Source: Eudorina sp. 2006-703-Eu-15
Taxonomy: Eukaryota; Chlorophyta; Chlorophyceae; Chlamydomonadales; Volvocaceae
Assembly (NCBI GenBank): GCA_003117195.1
Contig: BDSI01000129.1
Span: 186,001 to 250,000 of the forward strand
DNA length: 64,000 nt
Direction of reading: 5' to 3'
Of this stretch, positions 20,660 to 31,900 are shown piece after piece. A program made the position numbers and the translations under genes. The notes under the pieces were generated by a model. That model did not search any database and was not told where the DNA came from. It saw only the letters and a program-made list of their open reading frames with translations. How positions within the stretch are numbered: position 1 is the stretch's first letter; every line of letters begins with the position of its first letter.

Positions 20660-22438
20660 AGAAGAGACCCGCCCGACCCCAACCACGGACCAAAACCCTT
20701 ACCACAATAACCTGCAAGTGGACAAACAATCAAACCAACAACGGAACAGGGGAGCCGTGTGTGTACGTATGTGTGTGTGTGTGTGTACATGTGTGTGTAT
20801 GTACATGTGTGTGTGTGTATGTGTGGGGGGGGAAGAGGTTGCGGGTTGGGCGGGGTCAAGGGGGGGCAGGTAAAATGAAACAGCCCAGACACACCCAGCC
20901 CGAGGGGGGGGGATGTATCGGACATTGGTAGACATAGTTTATGCCGGGTAAGGGCGTGGGCCGGGTTGAGCCTGCATGGGGGCCAGTCAGGGAGGGGGCG
21001 AGGGCCGGCCTCAGGAAGGGAGGCAGCGCACGGAGCCGGTGGCTGTGCCTTCCCACGAGGCGTACCGTCCGAAGACCCCGTGGCGCCCAGTGGGTCACAG
21101 CCGTCGGGGGCGGGGCGGGGCGGGGCGGGGCGGGTGCAGGGACGGGGACGGGGGGAGGGGAGGCGGGTGCAGGGACGGGGACGGGGGGAGGGGAACACCG
21201 ATGTACTCCCCACCTGACCTCACCGAACCGTTCAGTACCACACCGAACCGGGATAAGGCCCCTTCGCCGCTGGCTGAGCGTCTCCGCCGGCCGGGTCCCC
21301 GACGCGACATGGCCCACGCCTGATGCACCGGCACCGCTGACACCTGTGGCCGTACAACGAAAGCTCCGCCGCCGCTGCCGGCATGGACGCCCCCGTCCCC
21401 CGCCCCCGCCCCCGCCGCCGCCGCCCCCGCAGGTGTTTGCCCAGTACCGGGAGCAGGGGGTGCTGCTGTGGCGGGGCTACACCCTGGAGCAGTTTGCCAA
21501 TCAGGTGGGGGAGGGCCTCCCTCAAATGCGCCCCAAGGGGGGTGTCTTGGGCGGGTGCCCCGGGGCAGACCCTCAGAGGGGAGGGAGGGACGGAGGGGCC
21601 ACGTGCGATATCAGGAGGCCCTGTCTGAAGGTTCGTGTTGGTTGCCGTACATGCCGCAGCTCCACCAGGGAGGGACGGGGCCCAAGAGGGGGAGAGGAGG
21701 GACGGGGCGGAGAGGAGATGTACGGAAAGGCCTCCAGGGAGGGGATCATGGGCCGATGGGCCGATCAGGGCAGGGGGGGGGGAGGGGGGCAGCGGGGGAA
21801 AGAGGGAGGGGAGACTGACAGCAGGAGGAGCGGCGGGCAGGGGCCCGCCGCTGCCCGTGGCCCCGCGCCTCGCGGGGTGGTCAACTCCCAGCGGTTTCTC
21901 GAAACCCGGTATTGAGGCGGCCAGCGGCCAGCGGCCAGCCCCATCTCGCGCTCCAGAAAACCCCCTTCCCCTGCTCCAAAACCCCCACTCACTCCCTCCC
22001 CTGGCAACGTCTGGGCTGCTCTCACTGGCATGTCTCCCACTCCCTCCCTCCCTCCCTCCCTCCCACCCCAGCTCCTGGGTAACGCCAAGGAGCCCGGCAA
22101 GGGGCGACAGATGCCCATCCACTACGGCTCCCCCGAACACGCCTACCAGACCATCAGCTCGCCGCTAGCCACCCAGATGCCGCACGCGGTGGGGGCGGCC
22201 TACGCGTACAAGGTGCGGCAGCGACTGCGCCTGCGCCTGCGGTTGCGGCGCGCAACGAGGGGAGCGAGGGGAATCATCCCGCGGGACTCAAAACTGGAAC
22301 CCTAAGGCCAGGACGAGCGGGAGGGGGAGGGGGACGGCGGGGTTGGGGCGGGGAGGGACGAGGGGGAGGACGAGGGGGAGGGACGAGGGGAGGCTCCACC
22401 GCCCAGGGGGAAGCCACGCGCCCCTGACGGAGGTGGGG

Positions 22439-22516
<78 letters not shown>

Positions 22517-25472
22517 CGCGACGCGACCGAGGCCCCCCCATGCGAACCGAAACCGCTGCTGCTGCATTCCTTCCTGCCCCACACAACCCACAGTGGCTCA
22601 CCTCGGGCCCCAAATGCTGCACAAGCAGCCGTACACACGCAACTGCAGCCGCAGCCGTACACGCGAGGGGCCGCCGGGGTGTGGGGGGGGCGGAGGGGAG
22701 GGGGCGGAGGGGAGGGGGGCGGAGGGGAGGGGGGCGGAGGGGAGGGGGGCGGAGGGGAGGGGGGCGGAGGGGAGGGGGCCGGAGGGGAGGGGGGCGGAGG
22801 GGAGGGGGGCGGAGGGGGCAGCGGGCGCAGGGCCGTGGGCGGCTGCGCAGCCCATCCCATCCAGGGTGTTGCGGCCGGGGCGGTGCAGGGCAGGGGCGGG
22901 GCAGGGCGGCCGAACCGACCCCCCCTTATAATCCGCCCGAAGACAAGACCCGCCCAAGGACCAACACCGCATGCCCTAACCCCGACCAAACACCGGTTCC
23001 CAAACCCGCTCAGATGGAGGGGACGCCCTCGGATGCCGACCCCAACCTCTAACGCAGACCTTGCAAACTGTAAAATCTCAAACATTCGGCCGAATATATA
23101 TATTCACATCTTAGATAGCCATCCTGCAAGTTGCAAACCGCGCCGCGAGAACCCCCCAATGCCCCAAATGCCCCAAATGCCCCAATGACCCTGCCCTCCA
23201 GATGGAACGGGCCCCCCAGGTGACGGTGGTGTACTTCGGAGACGGCGCGTCCTCGGAGGGGGACGCGCACGCGGCGTTCAACTTCGCTGCCGTGCTGGGT
23301 GCGCCCACCATTTTTATCTGCCGTAACAACGGCTACGCCATCTCGACGCCGGCGCACGAGCAGTACAAAGGTACGACAGTACAAACGTACGGCTTTCTGT
23401 CTGAGGGAGGGGGGGTTGCGGGCCACCGTCGGTCCCGTGCTGGGCGTGTATGCGGCGTGTGTGTATGTGTATGTGTATGTGTACGGCATGTTGTCATGGT
23501 GGTCATCTCCGGGCCTGGTCGATTGGACGTGGATGGTTCTCACCGAAAGACCACCTGAGATGCCGCTGCAAGATCCGGGGCACACCGCATACGGAAGTAC
23601 GGTGCCGTACGGCAAAGCATTACGTCACGACCATTGGTGACCCGGTTAGCCGCGTGGCGCCCCGCACGCGCGTGTGTGTGACGGGGTGTGTACGACTGTG
23701 TACGGACATGTCAGGCGACGGCATCGCCGGCCGCGGGCCCATGTACGGCATTCCGACGCTGCGTGTCGACGGCGGTGACGTGCGCGCCGTGTACAACGCC
23801 GTGGTGGCGGCGCGGGCCCTGGCGCTGGGCCAGCAGCCGGCGGCGGGCGGCGGCGGTGACGGCGGCGATGGCCGCAACGGCAACGGCAACGGCCCCGAGA
23901 CCAGCGCCCCTGGACCCGTTCTGATCGAGTGCATGAGCTACCGATCGGGACACCATTCCACATCGGATGACTCAACCAGGTACGGTGCCGTACACGTACC
24001 GTACATGACAGTTCTTAGTAATTCGACAAATTGTACGGCATGGTACGGCACGCATGGTGTAATGCGCAGTGTGCGGCGACACCGAACTTTGGCAGCAGCT
24101 TCAAGCAGCGAGAGTGCGGCGTCTGTTATCGCAATGCAATCCGTTACATTACTAAGGTGGATCCAGAGTCCGTACATGAGTTCCGAGGAACGGGCCCAGA
24201 TAGCGCGTGGGCGCCTCATCTCATCAACCCCTGCCAAAGATTGCGCACCCATCCACCACCACCACTACCACCACCACCACCACCACCACCTCGAGCGGGG
24301 TCTAGCTCATGCCGCCTTACCGGCCAACACACCAGTAGCTTGCTAGCGCGCCAAGATTGCGGCTCCTGGAAACTGCGCCAGAGCCGCCGAATCCGTTGGC
24401 AGGGAGGGGCCCGGGTTTCGATGCAATCCACAGCCGTATTGAACACCGCGCTGGCGGATGCCATTCCGTGATGATGTGTCCCGTCATGATGGTGGGCGCA
24501 ACGGTGTGTGTACTGCATACCGTACTGCCTGGTACGGCAGGTACCGCACCAGTGAGGAGATGCGCGCGTGGCGGGCGCGCGACCCGGTGGCGCGCTTCCG
24601 CACGTGGCTGGTACGGCGTGGCTGGTGGGACGAGGCGCAGGAGGCCGCGCTGCGTCGTACGACCCGGGTGCAGGTGTGTGTCGTACCGACTCGCCGCGAG
24701 TGAATGACGCGCGAAGTCGTGGCGCCGGTGACTTGGTGTGGGTTCATCTTTTTTTTTCGGTGATGGCCGATGGCGGATGCGTGTTGGGCTGGTGACGTCG
24801 GCCCGCCGTCCTCAGCCGCGTCGCAGCCGGCAGGGGCGGGGGACGCGGTGCCTGGTCCCGTGGCCGGGGGCCGGCCTGTCGGTCAACACGATAATCAAGC
24901 CCATATAATGAGCGCGGGGTCGTATGGCGTTAAAAAAGGAAAACAGCCCAGACACCACCACGGGGTTGCGGGGTGTCGCGTGCGTTGGTTTTCAGGTTTT
25001 CATTCACGACGTCCGCCAAGTCAGCAATCCACACAATCAAGAGTCAGCGATCCACGTCCAGTGCGGCGATGATGCGGCGTTGCGGGCGCCCTCCCCTTGC
25101 CCCGGCCGCGGATGGCGGGTAGCCTACCGCTCGGCCACCGGCTCCGTCCGATTTCGTCCCGCTCCATTCCCCTCTCCATTCCCCTCACTATTTCCCTCTC
25201 CATACCCCTCTCTCCTCTGTCCTGCTCCATTCCGTTCCCCTCTCCGTCCATGCTCCCCTCTACGCCCCTCTGTTTCCGCATCCGTCCCCGTCCTCGCGTA
25301 GGTGCTAGAGGCGCTCGACGCCGCCGCCCAGGTGCCCAAGCCGCCCCTCTCCTCGCTCTTCACGGACGTCTACGCCGACCTGCCGCCCAGCCTGGAGGCG
25401 CAGCGAACCCAGGCGCTTGAGTTCGTACGGCGCAACCCGTCCGTGTGCCCGCCGGACGTGCCCGTACAGTAG
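19045..25472 (+). CDS. BCKDHA: Branched-chain 2-oxoacid dehydrogenase E1 alpha subunit, mitochondrial
   Basis: Nine exons, all GT..AG and phase-consistent: 19045-19422, 19672-19749, 20530-20613, 21433-21504, 22072-22212, 23202-23370, 23715-23979, 24541-24673 and 25302-25472. The product is 496 aa. It is the thiamine-diphosphate E1 alpha chain of the mitochondrial complex that oxidatively decarboxylates the 2-oxo acids of Leu, Ile and Val; it works as an alpha2beta2 heterotetramer with E1 beta. The Arg/Ala/Ser-rich N-terminus fits a transit peptide. Diagnostic pieces are [44 protein letters not shown] and [19 protein letters not shown]. The ThDP motif runs from [11 protein letters not shown] to [10 protein letters not shown]. 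The phosphorylation loop is [12 protein letters not shown], and the C-terminal part has [15 protein letters not shown]. The start is the first in-frame ATG. One oddity is a Gly/Asn/Asp-rich insertion of about 25 residues before PVLIECM. Confidence 0.95.
20624..20660. repeat. (GT)n microsatellite, first of two in E1 alpha intron 3
   Basis: GT-rich run directly after the exon 3 donor region. A second GT-rich block at 20756-20825 is interrupted by GTACAT. Between them lies a copy of a dispersed repeat (GACCCGCCCGACC...). Confidence 0.85.
22440..22515. repeat. (GT)n microsatellite, about 37 units
   Basis: Uninterrupted GT run in E1 alpha intron 5. Confidence 0.95.
22683..22815. repeat. 15-bp G-rich minisatellite, potential G-quadruplex tract
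   Basis: About nine units of GGGGCGGAGGGGAGG with one-base length changes, on the plus (coding) strand of E1 alpha intron 5. Many runs of four or more G separated by short loops could form stacked G-quadruplexes in DNA or in the pre-mRNA. Confidence 0.85.
24130..24465 (-). mobile_element. SINE-like repeat (copy 2) inside E1 alpha intron 7
   Basis: Shares several ordered blocks with the element at 16918-17213, including GGAACGGGCCCAGATAG, CTCATCTCATCAACCCCT, GCCGGCCAACACACCAG-like sequence and CTGGAAACTGCGCCAGA. The B-box region is decayed (GCATCGAAACCC). A (CCA)n tract has expanded inside it at 24254-24290. Confidence 0.6.
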
Positions 25473-25596
25473 GTATCGTACGAAGGGGTGTACGAACGAT
25501 GTGCAATCTCTGTCTGGAACCTAAACGCTATCCATACTTGCATAATTTCAGTTCGGAGTTACGTACAGGGCTGCCGGTACAGCACATACAGCGGAG

Positions 25597-25601
25597 TGTA
25601 A
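25597..25601 (+). promoter_or_regulatory. Candidate polyadenylation signal TGTAA
   Basis: TGTAA lies 125 nt after the E1 alpha stop codon. TGTAA is the usual poly(A) signal in volvocine green algae (established knowledge). It is the first TGTAA after the stop. Confidence 0.5.
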
Positions 25602-28600
25602 AATAGTCCGAACAGGGGAGTGTACACTGTACAGTACAGGCGCTGTGATGTTGGGTGCTCGGGGGTTGCTTGCGTGAGCTCCCCCTCCCGGGAGAAGTGT
25701 ACGGCTGTACGGCGGCTATGCTGGTGTATTTAGCACACCGGGTGTGTTGGTGTATGCTTGATTGTACCTTGGAAGCTTCCGGGTTGTGTGTCTCGGTGAG
25801 TCAAGGAATAAGGATGTCAGCCCCTCCATGCGTGTAGGACGCCAAGGCTTACCGGATGGTTGGGAACCGATTCGGGCTCCTTATGTTGTGAGCGTCTGTA
25901 TGTACGGCTTTGCCGTACCGACTTACAATGTGTGTACTGCGAAGGAACCTGGCCCGACGCGTCCGTGGGTGTGGTCAGGAGAGATCGATGAGCCACGAGA
26001 AAAGGTCGGTAGAGCAGTCCAGCTGGGCCCTGTGTTGATCGGTCGACAGGCAGCTGGACTGTGTGTGTGTGTGTGTGTGTGTACATCTGTGTGCTCCAAT
26101 TCGTGCTCAATACGGAACCATCTCACATCATGTGAAGCGACCTGTGAAGCGCGGCAAGCCGCGGAGGGAAGTACTCGGATCTATTCCTACCAAGTGCGTC
26201 TTTTTTAGGGGCGCGCCCCCGTCGTTGTGCGGTTGACGTCACCAGCTAGCGTTTGGCATGGCCGGGGACAGTCGGCGACATTCGAAACGCGTTGGGGCCC
26301 ACCTGCTGGGGCTTGCCCTGGTATACACCGGTGATCCCTTTGGGGTCCGCTGTAACGTTCCTTCATTCGAAACGACGCGCGCGGGCTCCGTCGGCGTTCG
26401 CTTTGCGTCTGAACGTGTGTCTGTACTGGTGGAATTGGCGCTGCTGCTGGTCAGGAGGCGGCTGGTTGCAGCCCGCGGCGAGTTGGCTTTCTGTGTTGCT
26501 CAACGTGAGTCCGTCTCTTCCATGTTTTAAACGCCCTTCGTCAGGCAGCGGGGCTCTAGGTTTTCCTGATCAGGCCATGCGGCAAGCACCTGTGCAGCGG
26601 TAACGGGCTGACGGTTGGCAGTTGTGCCCATTTACACCCAGGCACGCACACGCCAGTCGAACGGGCAGTCTTATTACTTGCAAAGATGACAGACAGCAGT
26701 ATGACATCTCGCGACTATTCATGTTTCCGCTATCGTTTTCATCGGGTACGGGAAAAGATCCCATTTTTGTTTGGTGCGCAATATGAATATCCCCAGTCAG
26801 CAGCCGACTGGCGATTGCCAAAGGGTCATGTAAGTCCTGTAGAGCTACGCGTGGGCTGGCTGGACCGCGACGACTGGATCTGGCTGGATGGCTTGCTGCT
26901 GCTGACCTTCCATCGATTGTATCGCTTTCAGCAGCAGCTAATGCTTTTTTAGGTTATTTCTTCTAGGCTGTTAACGTTAGAACTTTGTGTACATCTACGG
27001 ACCTATGATGAAGAGCACACCTGCACTCAGCGCTGTGTTTGTCCGTCATAATGATAACGATGAAATTAAAATTTACGAAAATTACCGGATTCAACGATTG
27101 CACGCAGGAACGAGTTATGCAAACGCGGCATAACGGGACCACACACGGGCTTTACCGTATATATCGATCGTCCGTACTACTATGAGCTGCTAGTTATGAC
27201 CTAGGTTCCGCGTACGTAGTGGCTGGGCTTCCCTGTGGTGATGCTAGCGGGCGGGCGGGCCGCCTCCCGTGCCTGCGGCGTGCGGCCGGGCCGGCTGCGC
27301 TCCCTACACGGCAGCTATACCAGCCAGAGCGAGGCAGCCGTGCAACTAACCTAGCTATCGTCCCTGCATGCTACGTGGGGGAGGAGCGCGACGCATCGCC
27401 GTGCGTCATCCCCAGGCGTCCCCACATGTCGGTCGCAATGTTAGTTGCGGAGTCCTTCTCTGCGGCGAGCAGCCACCACTTCCATGAGCGAGGCGGGGGG
27501 AAATACGGTGCCTGTGGATGGGAAAGTATACCAGCTGCTGTATGTTTGTCGGAACGCGTCCCGTCTGACGGCGCCCACGCGCCGGCCCACGCGCCGGCGT
27601 AGCACAAGCAAGATGACATCTAACCAAACGTCTAGGAACGTAGGAAGCCGTGTTATTTCTCCTTGGCTGGGGAGCGAGGGCGGGGGGGGCTTCTGGATGG
27701 GCCAAGCAAGCAAGCACCCACCCCTCGAAGAAGTCGGGACGGACGGGGACGCTAACGCGAGTTTCGGGATCGTTATCCAAGCTCGCCACGGGTTAGTTTA
27801 TTAGAGGTAAGGAGAGCCGGCTTGATTGCTTTATGGCGGCCGGTCGCGCGCGCGCGTGTTTAGATAAGAGACCCGCCCGACCGCGCGCGTGTGTGTTCTG
27901 CTTGCCCCGCCGCGACGTACGGCACCCACGCGGCGCATGCGGTGGGTTGGGCGTTGTGGGAGTAGGCTCTCTGAGATCGTCCGGCGGCCATCGATAGAAC
28001 CCATACGTGCATCGCCATCCACTGTGGAACCGGTTTCCTATCGGGCATCGCCGTACATTCTATCGTACTTGCGTGCCGGTGGCGTCGCAGGACCGCGTGT
28101 AGGGATATCCCTACACGTACCATCGATGGTACGTATCATGAAACCCGACGTGCTTGACACAGGAACAGAGCGTTCCAGACACGGGCCGCAGACACTGGAT
28201 GGTGGCCCTGCTGTCGTGCACCGATGACGGCACAGCAATTCTGTGGCGCCGTCAACCGACAGCAGCTGGTGGACGCCTCAGTCAGGATAACAGCTCTACG
28301 CCCAGACGCGCGAAGCTCGGTAGCAGCTTAACACTTCAGCAGGATATATCAGCCGGAAGATCCCCAGAATCCCCATCCGCGGAATAATGCCTTTGTCCGG
28401 CGCAGTACGATCAGCATGGCGGGTCCCTGGTAGGCCTGGCGGGTAGGTGGCAGTACGGTATGGCGGATCGCTCTGGCGGCCTGCAGCACAGCAGCAGCTC
28501 GGCCCGGCGCCTCAGTTCCCCCGATGCGAGATAGAGCACGCGCCACGGCAGCATGCATAGCGCAGTACAGCCCTCGGGACGGAGTACATCAGCAGGCGGC

Positions 28601-28892
28601 AGAACAGCCAAATCACGGTCTAGTATAGTATCCCTGCCAACCCTAGTCTAGAGTACCCCGGGACACAGCCGCTAACGAATAACGACACCGGCCAGCCGAG
28701 GCGATGTCTCACAGCTGTCCAACGTCACAACGCTAATAGTGTCTAGGGGTGCTTACATGCACATGAAATAGGTGCGGGTACGGCGGCAACCCCCCGCCTA
28801 CCAGCAGCAGGGGCTGGTTCCCCGACCACATACAAGAGACTGGATCCACACACGAATAAACACACACGCGCGTCCATTTCGCGCACCCGGCA

Positions 28893-28995
28893 AGCATGCA
28901 ACCTTGATTGTAACCGTTACAAGGTGGACCCGTATCCCGACCGGGTGTTCCAACGGGCCCAGATAGCATGTAACCTTAATTGTAACTGTTATAAA
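28893..28995 (-). mobile_element. Tail-only SINE fragment between imperfect direct repeats
   Basis: About 60 bp (GTAACCGTTACAAGGTGGAC through ACGGGCCCAGATAG) match the tail of copy 1 base for base. The fragment lies between GCATGCAACCTTGATTGTAA at 28893 and GCATGTAACCTTAATTGTAA at 28966. These could be a target-site duplication or two tail copies. Confidence 0.55.
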
Positions 28996-31900
28996 AAAAG
29001 CATGCACGGCACTGCCTGCTGTATGTTTTATCGCGACTTGGGGGGGGTCTATTCTGTTGGGTGATTAAGCGTGGGGCGTGGGGCATGGGGCATCGGGGTT
29101 ATTTTCGTATCAAGGATGTTACAGCGGGGTGGGTTAGTTCGTTGCGTGGGATAATGATGCTCGCTGGGATTTGGAGAGTCACGTGCATACGGAATTGCTG
29201 GTGGGTGCGGCTTCGTTCCTGGCCCATGCATCATGTTCCTTCATTTTCCGCTGCGTTTGGTTAGGTTGCCCTTTTAGCCTTCGTCGGTGACGGAGAGCGT
29301 CGCCGGCCAGTTTGGTCTTCCTCCCGCTTAATGTATGTAGCCTGATGCGTGGGGGCGGGTCGGTCTGCAACGATCGTTCGAGGTTGGTTGGCTACGGCCT
29401 GCAGTGATTTGTACTTCTTCCCTGGTCTTTTCTATGTTAGACCTGGATCCTTCCGGAACTGGCTCCCGCGGTGTGGGGGACTCGTTGGGCGCGCGTCTGT
29501 GAGACGCCAATTCGGTTAAGCTAAAAAAGGGCTACAAGGGCGACGGATGTAACGCTGTAACGCTGGATTACAGTATATATAAGTCCCTAACAATGACCCT
29601 GCACAGCGTCTCGAGAAGCCTTTGGCCGCGCCGTGTTACAACGGCGGCCGGATGACCGAGCGACCCGTTCCTCTGTATGGTATGGCCGCAGCGGCAGCAG
29701 CCACGCTCGCGGAGCCGCAACTCATGTATGCGGACGTTACGGCAGTGGAGGCATTTTTTGGTCGTTGGGCTTGGGTCTCCGGGAAATAAAGTAAGGGGCC
29801 CTTCGTGCGTGAAGGAGGCCGGCAAAGCAAGCAGGACCTGAGAGGGGCTGAACCGTATGTGCCCAGATCGCCTGGCAAATACAAGATATTAATATAATTT
29901 ATTCTTAGAATGACGTATGAAATACCATTTGAGTATTACCCATTTTATTATCCTGACGTCCTTTGAGTAATTGATTCTGTGGTCCTAACATGCATCCATG
30001 CGGTCTGTGCAAATGTACCAACAATGCGTCCTTTTCGCGCTGTCCGTGGTGGGATTTGGCAACTTTTTGGCCTCAAGGTGCGAAAACCCTGGCCTGCGCC
30101 GGTTTTACAAATAATACTGCAGAAATAAGGGCGCCGTGACATCGTCCTAAATAAAGTTTTAATGTGCTCAGGGCACAGCAGTAGCAATTTTCAAGCCATT
30201 ACTATTGTCAATGAGGCCGGCCAATCTAGGACAGGTCCACGGCCCTGACATGCGGCCGGACCTGACACCCGTAGACGAAATAATACAGCAACAGTAAGAT
30301 GGCCAGAAAGGGCTCCCAAGAGCAAACGCGAGCGGTATAATTGGATCGGGACAACAAAAATATCAGATTTAATAGATTAATTTTAGAGGGTATTGATGCT
30401 GCGCGTGTCTCGTCTTCTCAATGAGAAGTTCACACTGTCCCATAGGTAAAACCATCGGTTGTGGACAAGTGTGCACGAGTTGTATGTAAAATTAATTCAT
30501 TAATATTTTCTCACCAACCATAATTAATCATTAACTTGATGCGGCGATGGCGTTCCGCCATTAAAAATCCGTTGTAAATCCGTTGCCAGTCGTATAGAGT
30601 TCGTAACGTATAATTCCCAGTTGTATTGCAGAGGATGCGATAAGGCTCAAATAAAGCGGTAGTGATCAGACACCGAGGGATGCCCGGCTTTCTAGGTTTC
30701 GTCTTTTACACTTGAGACGACGCATGCTGCTGCATATCATTGGAAACACTTCACAGCTCTGAGCAGACGACCTGGCATACGTTTAGTAAATTTCTTTGCA
30801 TCTGAAGTGTAGTGACAGCGCAATGAGCGGGGCCGCCGTCTGCGCAAAGACCGTCGGGCTGCTGCAGAGCCAAGCCGACACTTGGCTGGGACACAGCCTG
30901 GATTTTTTGCTTGAAGTTGAGCTTCCTATTATTAATGCAGGTAGACCATTTCGTAGGGGGGTATATCTGCGCCTTGCTGCTCTTGAGGTGGTGAGGTTCG
31001 TTACGGTACGTTGTTGCTAGCTTGCTGTCCTTGTGCTGTGATAGACCTCGTGAATTACTTGCTGTGGCGAAGACATAATAAAATAATGTTCCCCATTCCT
31101 TTCGCTTTCATCAGTTTCAACGGACGTATTGCCAGAGGTGCCCGTTCATGGGGTCATGCTTTCGTCGTGCCTCTCAAGGTATGCCGGGGATCTCAAAATT
31201 AACTTTAAACGGTGGCGCGTTTCCGCTTCGGCTCAACGGTTTGGGCGGGCTTGGCGCGGACGTTGGCGACTTGCTTACGCCCGAAGATGTACTTGCGGGC
31301 CCAAGGTTTCATTCGTCAATGCGTCATGTATCCAAATTACATCACGTGCTCAGCATTATCTGTCTTTTGCGGGCCTGTCCGAATCTGCGGTCTGACATGT
31401 CGCTCATCAAAAGTCATAACGCTCCTGCCCGAACGCACGGCGGATGCAGGGGGAAGAAGGCCAGTGTTGTGAGTCCGCTCCGTAAGACGCTCACGTGACC
31501 AGCAGACTAGTGATTTTCTCGTGGTGAAGAAATCCTCTGCACCAGACCGCACCCGCGGACGGGGGCGAAAGTCCCGACTGCAATGCCGCGGCGGCCACGA
31601 AGTACGGCGGCAACGAAGTACGGCATCGTGCGACGAGGGAGCTTGCCTGTCGCAGCTGCATGCCGTCAGCAGTCGTCGGCGACAGTCGTCCTTCCGCATG
31701 CAGCGGATGCAGCATCTGTGTGGCTCCGTATATATGGTCCAGGTCGACCCCATCGAATCGTCAAGTCACGAGCGCTCTGCTGACACACCGCGGCGTCTCC
31801 GGAGTGCAATAAATAAATCAAGAGGCGGCATTCCCCGCGGCCGCTGCGGTGCAACACTTTTTGGCGGCGCGACTTGATTGTAGGCAAACGCCGCCAACTA

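Noticed and set aside
20611..20931. Val-Cys repeat frames over (GT)n tracts here and at 22441 and 39503
   Set aside because: Microsatellite translations only.
24254..24290. His-run coding sequence (CAC/CCA repeats)
   Set aside because: A trinucleotide expansion inside the SINE-like copy in an intron, with no frame linked to E1 alpha exons.
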